Assembly: GCA_951217055.1 (NCBI GenBank)
Contig: OX578280.1
Location: 58,800,633-58,864,632 of the forward strand
Direction: 5' to 3'
DNA: 64,000 nt
Source of the DNA: Gerris lacustris
Lineage: Eukaryota > Arthropoda > Insecta > Hemiptera > Gerridae
The notes beneath the pieces were generated by a model, which was not told the origin of the DNA, ran no database searches, and saw only the letters and a list, made by a program, of their open reading frames with translations. Of this stretch, positions 1 through 8,720 are shown one piece after another. Every line of letters begins with the position of its first letter. Within the stretch, counting starts at the first letter, position 1. The position numbers and the translations under genes are program-made.

Positions 1-647
1 TTACATTAAATAATTGTTTCATGGTGATACATGTCACAATATACGGGATATAAATGTCAAGAGAAATCGATACTTTAATTAAATGTTTAATAAGATCAGT
101 ATCTGAGACAAAATATTATGCATTATTTACCAGTTTTTTTTATATATATTTTTTCAAAAATAATAATTCCGTTTTTTCCATACATCGATAAAGATCTTTT
201 ATGAGTTAATTCCACTTCTTATTCAACATTATAAAAAGTTTTGTTTTATTTAATTTGAATCTGCGCCAATATGAGGAGGTACGAGTGACATTATAGTCAT
301 ATTGTTCGTAAATTATGTGAGAAAAACAAAGATAAATATATTTAGGAATCAGAGTGAAAGGTCTGACGATCGGATATTAAACTTAAAATATCAAATACAT
401 TGTTAAAATTGATGAAAATCTAAATGTACCTATCAGTTTAAAGTCAAAGTTTTGAAAACACTCAGAAACAAGGTTATAACAGAAATATTAGGGATAAATG
501 TCTGTAAGGGATATACATATATATATAACGGATACATAAATGTGTAATTCTGTGGTACTGATACATGTTTGTTTGATGTGGTTTAAAAGTTCATTTTCTT
601 TCAGACAAACTTTTGTTTTTCAAAAATGCTTTAATTCTTATTTTACT
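1..647. other. AT-rich sequence, no gene recognised
   Basis: No protein family, RNA gene or repeat structure is visible here beyond short A/T runs and a TTTG run near its right end that belongs to the next repeat. The short reading frame at 540-722 has low-complexity composition and no recognisable motif. Confidence 0.6.
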
Positions 648-1260
648 ACGTTTTTATTAGCTTGCATTCTTGTTTGTTTGTTTGTTTGTTTGTCCGGTAC
701 AAATCTGGCAATCGATTTCTAACTAACTTCCCGAATAGCTAGACATTGGAAACTTTTAGCATAGCTCAGAACACGATGACAATGCATTATTTTAATACTT
801 TTAGCCATCTTTCAGCAAAATTTAATTAGTTTTCAGCAAATTTTGCTGTGCGGAAAGTTAGTTCGGAAAAAATCCGCAAGTTATTTTATATTTACGCTAT
901 CTTCATTTTGACGGGTCTCAAATTTGTGATAGATAAACATTGAATGACAGCTAAACAGGAAATATCGATTATATTATTTATCGAATATATTATTTTAAAT
1001 ATATCGATGGCATGCTTTAGATTTGGTGTTGGGGAGATCCGTTGTACAAAGATTTATCCTTTTATAGGTTTAAGATCAGCTCTCTGGCTGGTTGTCATTT
1101 ATGTGAAGTAAATAAATTTGGAAATATTTTTTTTTTTTCACTAACATTATATATTGTACAACAATAACAATTATATTATCAATATTACATACGATTCAAC
1201 CGGAAATTTAAAAACGTAGTATATAAAAAGTTCTTTTTATCTTGAAATTATTTACAACCA
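648..1260 (+). repeat. Dispersed repeat, copy 1 (partner at 60.0-60.7 kb)
   Basis: The block begins after a (TTTG)n run and contains GTACAAATCT, CAATCGATTT, CTTTCAGCA and the segment GGTGTTGG(G/C)GAGATCCGTTG. All recur in the same order and orientation at 60007-60725. The second copy has about 100 extra bases in the middle. Similarity is high but clearly diverged, as expected for an old interspersed element. No coding capacity, long terminal inverted repeat or target duplication could be identified, so the class is unknown. Confidence 0.75.
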
Positions 1261-1277
1261 ACTGAAACAATACATCA

Positions 1278-1321
1278 GCATATATCAGGCCTGAAGATGT
1301 CCCTCTCGGGACGAAATATGC
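1278..1321 (+). other. Hammerhead-like hairpin motif
   Basis: CTGAAGA (1291-1297) is followed by one extra base, a perfect 5-bp stem (GTCCC 1299-1303 / GGGAC 1308-1312, loop TCTC) and GAAA (1313-1316). An outer helix GCATAT (1278-1283) / ATATGC (1316-1321) closes the structure. This order of CUGANGA, stem II, GAAA and closing stem is that of hammerhead ribozymes. The extra base after CUGAAGA and the lack of a convincing stem I are departures, so activity is unproven. Related motifs occur at 28.1 and 33.9 kb. Confidence 0.4.
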
Positions 1322-1516
1322 CAGTTAATGAAGTAGTCGTCTATGTAAATATATACATAACATTAGTTAAAAAAATTGTCCCCCCCCCCACAGCCAAAGG
1401 CTTCGACTTTCATACAATGTGAATAAGTATTGCTATATAGCACTTGAAGCATCGAACTTGGTTGCATTTATTATATTAGGATTATCCTTTTCTGTAAAAA
1501 CTATATCCTTAAATAG

Positions 1517-1671
1517 TGTAACAAATGTATGTTTAACAAAAACTATTTTATTTTACATTTAATCACCGTTCATTAAAGACTTAACTATATCAATGAAACA
1601 TTCATAAAGTCAATATCTTGTCAGTGTGTCATAACGATGTCATACATGACACCATACTTGACATCGTTACA
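1517..1671 (-). repeat. 3' LTR of the gypsy element
   Basis: 155 bp with perfect 6-bp ends (TGTAAC/GTTACA). It differs from the 5' LTR at one site (TATG here, TACG there, near 1530). An 11-bp perfect inverted repeat, TAACGATGTCA (1632-1642) and TGACATCGTTA (1659-1669), lies at the start of the LTR in element orientation. On the element strand an AATAAA sits in the A-rich half and could serve for polyadenylation. Confidence 0.95.
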
Positions 1672-1684
1672 CTACTCCCTTCCT
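1672..1684 (-). other. Polypurine tract
   Basis: On the element strand the 13 bases AGGAAGGGAGTAG directly abut the 3' LTR. All but one are purines. This is the expected primer for plus-strand cDNA synthesis. It lies 14 bp after the pol stop codon. Confidence 0.85.
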
Positions 1685-1698
1685 AAATAAGGTCCCTG

Positions 1699-4600
1699 CT
1701 ACCAGCTAGCTTGGTATCGATCCGGTGGTCTGCGTATTCTGTCTGGATACCTTCGCTCTTGAGTCACTATCTGCTGACCAGTTTCCTCTGGTTGTATGAC
1801 AAGTTGCTGGATAGATTCTTGTGCAAGATAAAATGTGTCTTCCTCATCATCCTGTGCTGTCCCTAGTAAAGATGGTAGAATTTCGGTCGCCACTAACTCC
1901 TCTTCATCTACTGGTGGTCCCGACTCCTGCTGTTTCTTTGATGGTAATACCTGTTTCTTTGATGGTAATACTGTCTCTTGTTCATTTGCAGGTAAGTCTA
2001 CCAGCACTGGCTCTCGCTCATCTGTTGTTAAGTATACCACTTCCCTAGGCTCGGCTATTTCAGCTATTCTTTCTTCGCCTCTAACACCTGTGGCTCCAGT
2101 ATTATCCCTATTTGGCTCGGCTATTTCAGCTATTCTTTCTTCGCCTCTAACACCTGTGGCTCCAGTATTATCCCTATCTCTCCCGAAGTTAACTCCTTCT
2201 GATCTAGATAATGTTTCGTGTCTCTTGTTCTTGTTTTCATACGGCTTCAACCTGTCTACATGCACCACTATCCTTGACTTTTTCCTCCGACTGTCAAGTA
2301 GTTCAATACGCATGACAACATCAGACATCTTCTTTATAACCTGGTACGGACCCTTCCAAGGTCTTATGAGTTTTGTACATATACCAGGTTTAGGGGTTTT
2401 TTCATACAGCCAAACCAAATCCCCAACTTCGTAAATCCTTTCATTTTCAGGGCAACCTCTATCATAGTACTGCTTTTGCCGCAGATGTTCAGCTCTCAAG
2501 TTTTTACGAACCTGTCGGTGTGCATCTACTATGTTTTGTTGCAACCTCAATATTGCTTCTTCTTTGCAACGTACTGAGCCAGGTGGTGCTGCGTATTGTA
2601 AATCAATCGGAAGCCTGATTTCTCGTCCGAACAGCATGTAATAGGGACTAAACTGGGTTGCTTCATGACGACTAGTTCTATAAGCTAACATTACCAATGG
2701 TAGAAACAGATCCCACTCACCCTGCTTCTCATTGGCATATTGACTTAACATGGCCAAAAGAGTACGGTTAAAGCGTTCAACCTGTCCATTTGCTTGGGGA
2801 TGGTAGGAGGTTGACCTAGTTTTGTTAATACCTAACAGAGTGCAAAGTTCTCCGAACAAGGTCGCTTCGAATTGTCTCCCCTGGTCAGTATGAATTTCCC
2901 TCGGGGCCCCATACCTACTTATAAACTCGCCTACGACTACCCCTGCAACAGTCCTTGCTTCTATGTTTTTTACAGGATAGGCTTCAACCCATTTAGTAAA
3001 GATGTCGGTTATTACAAGGATGTACCGGTTGTCCCGCTGAGTCCTTGGTAAGGGTCCTACAAGGTCTATTTGTACCCTTTGAAAGGGCTCACCCACTGGA
3101 ACGCAGCCTAGAGGAGCCTTTCTCTTTCCTACAGGCATTTTTCTTTCCTGGCACCCGATACAAGTTTTACATCTTAATAGTATATCTTTACTCATTCCTG
3201 GCCAATAGAATCTGTCCCTAATTTTAGCTAATGTTTTATAATAACCTAAATGACTACCCATAGGTAATTCATGGAGTTCTTTCCATACCTTGTCTCGAAG
3301 TGTCCATGGAAGTATAGCCTGGAGAATAGGTTCTTTGATACCGTTACCTTCCCACTGACGATAAACAACATTGTTGGATAGCCTAAGATTATCCCATTGA
3401 CTCCACAAGGTGCAGATCTCTGGTCCCAATGCTTTAACCTCGTCATACGAAGGTCGCGACCCCGCTAGTAACCATGATAGCACAAGGCTTATACCATTAT
3501 CTACTTTTTGAGCTTCTGCCAGACCAACATCATTACACTTCCCTATCTCAATAGCACTAACAGCATGATTTTTCCTAGAAAGGCCATCCGCATTACCGTG
3601 TTTCTTACCTGATCTATACTCAACTGTAAAATTATAATCACTTAAAAGTTCAACCCACCTGGCAACTTGACCCTCGGGTTCCTTGAAATTTTGTAACCAT
3701 TTTAAAGAATTGTGGTCTGTTCGTACGAGAAAGTGGTTCCCATATAAATAATGTCGATAATGCCGGATGCCTGTCACTAGAGCTAACATTTCTCTCTTTG
3801 TCACACTATAATTCTTTTCTGCCTTATTCAAAGAACGACTCATAAATGAAATTGCTCGCTCCTCCCCGTCCTGAATTTGACTTAATACCGCCCCAATTCC
3901 TACACAACTCGCATCTGTATCTAAAACAAATGGTAATTTGGGATTAGGGAAAGCCAAAATAGGAGCAGAGCACAAACTTTTCTTAAGTTGAGAAAAAGCA
4001 ATATCACATTCTTGGGACCATAAAAATGTTTCCCCTTTTTGCAGCAATTTATTTAATGGGGCTGCAATATCAGAAAAGTCCCTTATAAACCGTCTGTAAT
4101 ATGATGCTGTCCCTAAGAATGATCTTACATCATCAATCGATTTAGGGGTAGGCCAGTTATCTATAGCCTTATTCTTCTCTGGGTCAGTAGCCACTCCTTT
4201 TTTTGATACTACATGTCCTAAGAATTTTGCTTCTTGCTGGAAAAGTGCACACTTTTTGGGTTTGAGTTTTAGTCCTGTCCTTCTTAAACACTCAAAAACC
4301 TCCCTCAGTCGGACTAGGTGTTCATCAAAACTCCGACTAAAGATTATGACATCATCTAAATAAACCATACAAATTTTCCAATTTAACCCCCTTAAAACAA
4401 GGTTCATCAGCCTTTGAAAGGTAGCTGGGGCATTGCATAACCCAAAAGGTAGCACTTTAAATTCATATAGGGCACCTCCCATTGAAAACGCTGTCTTTTC
4501 TCTATCTTTAGGGTCTAACTCAACTTGCCAGTAACCTGAAGTTAAGTCTAAAGTTGTGAAATACTGACAATCAGCTAAGCAGTCAAGCATTTCATCTATT

Positions 4601-5130
4601 CTAGGTAAAGGGTAAGCGTCTTTTTTTGTTATGTTGTTTAGTTTCCTGTAATCAATGCAAAAACGTTGGGTGCCATCTTTTTTAGCCACCAATACTACAG
4701 GCGAGCACCAGGGTGATGAAGACTCTTGAATTACCTCTTTTTCTAACATGTCCTTAAGAATCTTTTCAGCTTCAAGACGCTTGTGCAGAGGTATTCTCCG
4801 AGGTGCTTGCCTAATTGGGGTAGTCTCCCCAGTATCGATAGAATGGTGGATTTTGTTCGTACGACCTATGTCATTGGCTGTCTTAGAGAATATGTCTGCA
4901 AAATCAATTAGTAATTTATTGACATTATCTCTTTGACTCCAAGTTAGGTTAGCATCTTCTAACGGAAACGCCGCCAATAACTCTTTGATCGAACTAGAAT
5001 TTAGATCAGTGACAGATGAAATCTGTGTGACTCCCGACTCAAACATTCCTATTACCGTACCTTCCTTTAAGGTTACTTCTACCCCTGATGTGTTCAGTAG
5101 CCTTACTGGTATCTGCCCCCCCTTGCCGTT
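1699..5130 (-). CDS. pol: Gypsy pol: reverse transcriptase, RNase H, integrase
   Basis: The frame is open from 5130 to the stop at 1699. Residues are numbered from the Met at 5046, which is probably internal, not the true start. RT spans about 80-285, with motif A Asp167 in LDLTSGYWQ and YLDD at 229-232. RNase H spans about 370-490 (Asp376 in DTDAS). The integrase zinc domain has His592, His599, Cys629 and Cys632. The integrase core has Asp661, Asp721 and Glu757 with the usual 35-residue last spacing. A GPY motif lies at 899-901, followed by an acidic tail ending RRPPDRY. All catalytic residues are intact. Conserved-looking residues precede the Met back to about 5122, so this polypeptide was originally continuous with protease. 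The tail carries two in-frame duplications. Confidence 0.95.
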   Translation of the reverse strand, partial: NGKGGQIPVRLLNTSGVEVTLKEGTVIGMFESGVTQISSVTDLNSSSIKELLAAFPLEDANLTWSQRDNVNKLLIDFADIFSKTANDIGRTNKIHHSIDTGETTPIRQAPRRIPLHKRLEAEKILKDMLEKEVIQESSSPWCSPVVLVAKKDGTQRFCIDYRKLNNITKKDAYPLPRIDEMLDCLADCQYFTTLDLTSGYWQVELDPKDREKTAFSMGGALYEFKVLPFGLCNAPATFQRLMNLVLRGLNWKICMVYLDDVIIFSRSFDEHLVRLREVFECLRRTGLKLKPKKCALFQQEAKFLGHVVSKKGVATDPEKNKAIDNWPTPKSIDDVRSFLGTASYYRRFIRDFSDIAAPLNKLLQKGETFLWSQECDIAFSQLKKSLCSAPILAFPNPKLPFVLDTDASCVGIGAVLSQIQDGEERAISFMSRSLNKAEKNYSVTKREMLALVTGIRHYRHYLYGNHFLVRTDHNSLKWLQNFKEPEGQVARWVELLSDYNFTVEYRSGKKHGNADGLSRKNHAVSAIEIGKCNDVGLAEAQKVDNGISLVLSWLLAGSRPSYDEVKALGPEICTLWSQWDNLRLSNNVVYRQWEGNGIKEPILQAILPWTLRDKVWKELHELPMGSHLGYYKTLAKIRDRFYWPGMSKDILLRCKTCIGCQERKMPVGKRKAPLGCVPVGEPFQRVQIDLVGPLPRTQRDNRYILVITDIFTKWVEAYPVKNIEARTVAGVVVGEFISRYGAPREIHTDQGRQFEATLFGELCTLLGINKTRSTSYHPQANGQVERFNRTLLAMLSQYANEKQGEWDLFLPLVMLAYRTSRHEATQFSPYYMLFGREIRLPIDLQYAAPPGSVRCKEEAILRLQQNIVDAHRQVRKNLRAEHLRQKQYYDRGCPENERIYEVGDLVWLYEKTPKPGICTKLIRPWKGPYQVIKKMSDVVMRIELLDSRRKKSRIVVHVDRLKPYENKNKRHETLSRSEGVNFGRDRDNTGATGVRGEERIAEIAEPNRDNTGATGVRGEERIAEIAEPREVVYLTTDEREPVLVDLPANEQETVLPSKKQVLPSKKQQESGPPVDEEELVATEILPSLLGTAQDDEEDTFYLAQESIQQLVIQPEETGQQIVTQERRYPDRIRRPPDRYQASW
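1962..2179 (-). repeat. In-frame tandem duplications in the pol C-terminal tail
   Basis: A 66-bp unit is repeated at 2048-2113 and 2114-2179 with one mismatch, giving 22 duplicated residues (about 959-980 and 981-1002, DNTGATGV...). A separate 21-bp unit near 1930-1975 encodes VLPSKKQ twice (1026-1032, 1033-1039). Both keep the frame and lie downstream of all catalytic domains. Confidence 0.9.
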
Positions 5131-5737
5131 TCACTAGTAACTTAGCAACTAAGAGACCATATTGCTTAGTGACATTTAAATTTGGTTCTATTATCCCCTC
5201 TTCTTGATCAGGACCAGGTGTCGATGCATTTACAACAACCTCCTCATCGACTTTAAGGGTTACTTTTTTATCTAGGGTTATCCGTGAAATACGATTACTA
5301 ACTTGAGCTACAAAAGGAGTTATAATATTGTTTAGTATGAGTGCATTTTCTTTAAAAGATATTTCACCTTTATTTTCCTTAAGGAAATCACACCCTAGAA
5401 TACACTCTTGTTGAATGTCACCCACATAAAACCAATGTTCAAATGGTACCTCATTGACTTTAATAGGAAGTCTTACCCTCCCTAATAGTGTTAACTGCTG
5501 CCCACACACGTTGGATACCCTCGTTTCTGTGCTGTTTAAAAGATACCGATCTTTCAATATATCCCACAGGGAGTATCCTATTAGAGAGATAACAGCCCCA
5601 CTGTCAATAAGAATTTTGCAATATGTTCCACCCACAAATCCTACGGCATAGGTGGCGCTAGTACCCTGTTTTTCAGAGACCCGTTCTTGGTTTAGTTTGG
5701 CCGACCTACAGTGTTGGTCGGCCTTTCTGCGTTTCCC
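5039..5737 (-). CDS. pro: Gypsy protease (pro), reached by -1 frameshift
   Basis: This aspartic protease frame is open from a stop at 5741-5743 to TGA at 5039-5041. The start given is the first codon read after slippage at GGGAAAC, because no ATG precedes the active site. The catalytic motif is DSGA, just after the segment GGTYCKILI. A second conserved segment, CILGCDFL, corresponds to the usual I-G-x-D-F flap-side motif. The enzyme would process Gag and Pol in the particle. The last 25-30 residues, after the G7 tract at 5116-5122, look unrelated to any gypsy protein and are probably out of frame. Before the break, protease and pol were most likely one polypeptide. Confidence 0.85.
   Translation of the reverse strand, partial: GKRRKADQHCRSAKLNQERVSEKQGTSATYAVGFVGGTYCKILIDSGAVISLIGYSLWDILKDRYLLNSTETRVSNVCGQQLTLLGRVRLPIKVNEVPFEHWFYVGDIQQECILGCDFLKENKGEISFKENALILNNIITPFVAQVSNRISRITLDKKVTLKVDEEVVVNASTPGPDQEEGIIEPNLNVTKQYGLLVAKLLVKRQGGADTSKATEHIRGRSNLKGRYGNRNV
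5116..5122 (-). other. Homopolymer frame break between protease and RT
   Basis: A run of seven C on the plus strand (seven G in the mRNA) is where the protease frame stops making sense and the pol frame starts to. The pol frame is open from 5130, upstream of its first Met at 5046, and reads like the protease-RT linker of related elements. A one-base change in the run would join the frames. The cause may be an element mutation or an assembly error in the homopolymer. Confidence 0.75.
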
Positions 5738-6486
5738 GAATTAGTACTTTTAGGACAATTCGCTCTATAATGGGATTTATCTCCACAGGACCAGCACTCT
5801 ACAGTTCTTATTCTAGGCTTAGGAATAGTGCCCCGTGAAGGAATAGCTAACCTACTTAATGTCTCAACTACTTTTTCTAATACCAATGTATTTTGTTTAA
5901 TTAATTCTACCATTGGGTCATTAGAACTAGTCGTCACAGCACCTACAAGATGTTTAGAACTGTGGGGTTCGTCCTGAAATAAATTAACTTCCTGTTCCAT
6001 TGCAATTTGAACAGCATTATTAAGAGATTTCGGACAGGCTTGTCGGACTAATGTTCGTAATTGTCCTGGGCCTAAAGCTCTTATAAAGTTTTCCATTGCC
6101 AATTCGTCTTGTGTGTGTGAATCCGCTTTTGGATATGCTAATTTTGTTGTTTGAATAATGTCTCGTTTGACGTCATCTATTGATTCATTTTTTAATCTCA
6201 TACGAGTTCTTAATTTTGATTTATGAACCCCTATTTCAGCAGTAGGTTCAAATAATTGTTTTAATTTGTTTGTAACTACAGCATATTCAAGACAACAACT
6301 ATTTTGTTCTAAATTTTCAAAATAGTCAGCAGCCCTTCCTTCTAAACTTAGAGACAAAAATTTTAATTTATCGGTTTCATTCCAACTATTAATACTAGCT
6401 ACTTTAGTAAAGTGGCGATACCATTGATTCCAAAGTTCCTTGCTGCTGCCATCAAAAGTCCTTGGTAAAATTATTTTCTTCTCCAT
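5692..6486 (-). CDS. gag: Gypsy Gag (capsid and nucleocapsid)
   Basis: 264 residues from an ATG 52 bases after the primer-binding site. Residues 1-170 form a capsid-like region with the retrotransposon-gag pattern (LSLEGRAADYF near 46-56, YPKADSHTQDELAMENFI near 118-135). Residues 231-244 form a CCHC zinc knuckle (Cys231, Cys234, His239, Cys244) for RNA packaging. Gag assembles the cytoplasmic particle. It stops at TAA 5692-5694, but within its last codons lies a -1 slippery site that diverts some ribosomes into the protease frame. It is intact, with no premature stop. Confidence 0.92.
   Translation of the reverse strand: MEKKIILPRTFDGSSKELWNQWYRHFTKVASINSWNETDKLKFLSLSLEGRAADYFENLEQNSCCLEYAVVTNKLKQLFEPTAEIGVHKSKLRTRMRLKNESIDDVKRDIIQTTKLAYPKADSHTQDELAMENFIRALGPGQLRTLVRQACPKSLNNAVQIAMEQEVNLFQDEPHSSKHLVGAVTTSSNDPMVELIKQNTLVLEKVVETLSRLAIPSRGTIPKPRIRTVECWSCGDKSHYRANCPKSTNSGNAERPTNTVGRPN
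5699..5737 (-). promoter_or_regulatory. -1 programmed ribosomal frameshift signal (gag/pro)
   Basis: On the element strand the heptamer GGGAAAC (5731-5737) fits X_XXY_YYZ exactly in the gag frame (codons GGA AAC). After a 7-nt spacer comes a perfect 8-bp GC-rich stem, GGCCGACC (5716-5723) with GGTCGGCC (5699-5706), and a 9-nt loop. Gag terminates immediately downstream, at 5692-5694. The geometry matches known -1 signals and would set the Gag to Gag-Pro ratio. Confidence 0.9.
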
Positions 6487-6537
6487 TGGACTTCTTTTCT
6501 TTTATCACTTTGTTATTTGTTAATTTTTTTGTTTTTT

Positions 6538-6549
6538 CCGCTGCCACCA
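6538..6549 (-). other. Primer-binding site, tRNA-Leu type
   Basis: One base inside the 5' LTR, the element strand reads TGGTGGCAGCGG. This is complementary to the 3' end of a tRNA-Leu (A/IAG-type acceptor ending CCGCTGCCA plus CCA). Only 12 bases match before an A-rich stretch begins. The tRNA match is from memory of animal tRNA-Leu, not from a search. Confidence 0.75.
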
Positions 6550-6550
6550 A

Positions 6551-6705
6551 TGTAACAAATGTACGTTTAACAAAAACTATTTTATTTTACATTTAATCAC
6601 CGTTCATTAAAGACTTAACTATATCAATGAAACATTCATAAAGTCAATATCTTGTCAGTGTGTCATAACGATGTCATACATGACACCATACTTGACATCG
6701 TTACA
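6551..6705 (-). repeat. 5' LTR of the gypsy element
   Basis: 155 bp, identical to the 3' LTR except for one base. It carries the same internal 11-bp inverted repeat and should hold the promoter. The target duplication ATAG follows at 6706-6709. Confidence 0.95.
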
Positions 6706-6709
6706 ATAG

Positions 6710-8599
6710 ATTATGATTTGTTAATTATTATCAGCTTGCTTGCAAATAAGACTTGTTAGAGTTCTCGTAAGTTCTACAATATCAGTACTCAAAATCAACG
6801 TAGAAACACTCTGTAATGAATTTTCTTTACCAGCCATTTAAATGGATTAATAATTTTATTTGTAATTACTCTTAGTTATCTAGTGAGGTTGTATTTGATA
6901 AAGGTATTGCTTTTTCGTTTTACTTTTTAACAAAATGCTCTCATGATAAGGTCAGAATATAAGCACTTTAACAAGTAGTTAATCTTGTAAGCTATCCAAA
7001 CCTTGCCTAGATGAGGGTCTGACAGCGTCCATGAAATTATCTCGCTTCTAGGGCAATTGAATTTTTACAAAATCATTTATCTTCGTATCCGTTATGTTTG
7101 TTCAAATGAAGCCTGAGGGTAAATATTTGAGTATTTCAACTCTCATCATGCAATGTACAATACCTTCTATTGTTCCAGTACAGTTTCTTCTTATGAACAT
7201 TATAATACTTCATTTTTCCAGACTGACATTAACCTTGTTATTGTTTTAAAAGATTCATCCGCATTTAAACCCACGTCATAGGATCCAAACTGATTAGTTT
7301 GAAAGCTTTTTTGCGCATTTGCCATTGTTATACTTCGAGATTGGATTTCATTTCGAGAGTTCGTAAAGTTCTGCAGAGCTTGAAGAAAAGTGAACGTGAC
7401 CGTTTTAAGCTTTACCCTAGGTGAAAGGTTTGGTATTAGATGCACATCCAAAAAAAAAACGCCATAGGCCACTTTATAAAAACCTCTATTCTAATTTCTT
7501 TTTCACTTCAACCGTTTCTGAGTTATAGTGCATGTTAGGAATAAAAAAAATATATACTACTTTCACTTTTATACCAGATAATGGGGTTAACACTTAGATA
7601 AATATATAATGGTCAGTTGAAACTGCTAGGTTTATATTCGCTTCTTTCTCGTGGTATCCACAATCGAAAATTCTGATCAAGATTCAAATGTGGAGAAGTC
7701 AAATGTAAATCTGGTTCGTTTAAGTGTAATTTTTTTTTCTTCTCTCTCTCCGAATGGAAGAAAGGGCGAAATGTTTTGAAATAAATGGTTTATGGTGGCC
7801 ATCATCATTAAATTAGTTTAGATTTGAATCTTGGAGAATCGTAGAAATGTCTTGATCTAGAGATATTATAATATCATATTCATGAAGAAGAAAGTCCCTT
7901 GCTTGTTCTGTTGGGTCATTCAGATCGAATCGTGATCGGTAGTTTTCGATTTCAGATGTTACATCAGTTTCATAGACATTTTCTACGCTCTAAAATTTTC
8001 GATTTCATATTTTATGAAATCGAAATGTAAAAGGGGTTATTTTCGTTTTGAAAAGAAACGATCAAAGTTAGTGTAACTAATTTTTGTAGTTTCTTCTTTT
8101 GAAGTAATGTTAGTGTTGAACAATTTATGTCTTAAAGGTAATTCCACGAATGCGGAAATCAGATTAAAAAGAGTTAAACCTTATATGTAATTGCATTTTA
8201 CCATTTTATATGATTTTACTAAATTAGTCTACCTAATTGAATAATGTTATTTCTCCCCATTTGCTACGTAATTAACCCAATAACTCTAAAATTAATGCAT
8301 TTTGGAAGTAGGAGATCTCAACTCAATATTCTCTGAAGTTCTCCAATGGACCCTTGAAAATTAAGTAAACCTCTTCTTAACCCACATTAAATAAGAAAAA
8401 ATCTTAAAATTAGCAAACTTGAAATAGCTAAGCGTTTAATTTTCTGCATAAATTAAGAATTTTTTAATTCAATAGAGAGAAGAAAGTACCAAACTATATA
8501 AGAATTATTCTTAGGTCTGGTACATTGTCACCAAAAGTAAAAAAAAAAATAAGAAAGTGCGACTATCTTGATAACTCGAGACCTAAATTTGGTACCTAT
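6710..8599. other. AT-rich sequence, no gene; one short palindrome
   Basis: No coding family is recognised. The frame at 7200-7472 (minus) has no motif. A 12-bp perfect hairpin TTTCGATTTCAT / ATGAAATCGAAA (7997-8008, 8014-8025) is the only notable structure. Confidence 0.5.
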
Positions 8600-8720
8600 A
8601 TATAGATTACCACAGTAGTAGTAGTAGAAGTAATAATCTAGAACTTCCTACTAGAACGTGTAAAACGATCCACTTGTTCGAACCAAGCAATTAGGCCATC
8701 TTTTAGGCCCATTTTACTAG
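8600..8720 (+). repeat. Short repeat segment shared with 14.73-14.81 kb
   Basis: An AGTAGTAG run followed by a block containing TTGTTCGAACC and CAATTAGG(C/T)C is also present at about 14730-14805 in the same orientation. It is short and diverged. No ends were defined. Confidence 0.4.

Larger units (their letters stand above)
1517..6705 (-). mobile_element. Ty3/gypsy LTR retrotransposon, nearly complete, minus strand
   Basis: A 5.19-kb element is bounded by two 155-bp LTRs that differ at one position. Both LTRs begin TGTAAC and end GTTACA. It is flanked by a 4-bp target duplication ATAG (1513-1516 and 6706-6709). Order on the minus strand: 5' LTR, primer-binding site, gag, protease in the -1 frame, RT, RNase H, integrase, polypurine tract, 3' LTR. 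RT before integrase is the Ty3/gypsy order. There is no envelope gene. Near-identical LTRs imply a recent insertion. The only visible damage is a frame break in a homopolymer between protease and RT. Confidence 0.97.

Noticed and set aside
1821..2434. Plus-strand frames over the gypsy pol tail
   Set aside because: Antisense shadows of the pol gene, which has conserved domains on the minus strand.
5039..5046. Termination-reinitiation (overlapping TGA and ATG) as the designed way to express pol
   Set aside because: The pol frame is open and linker-like upstream of that ATG, so the ATG is probably internal and the overlap accidental.
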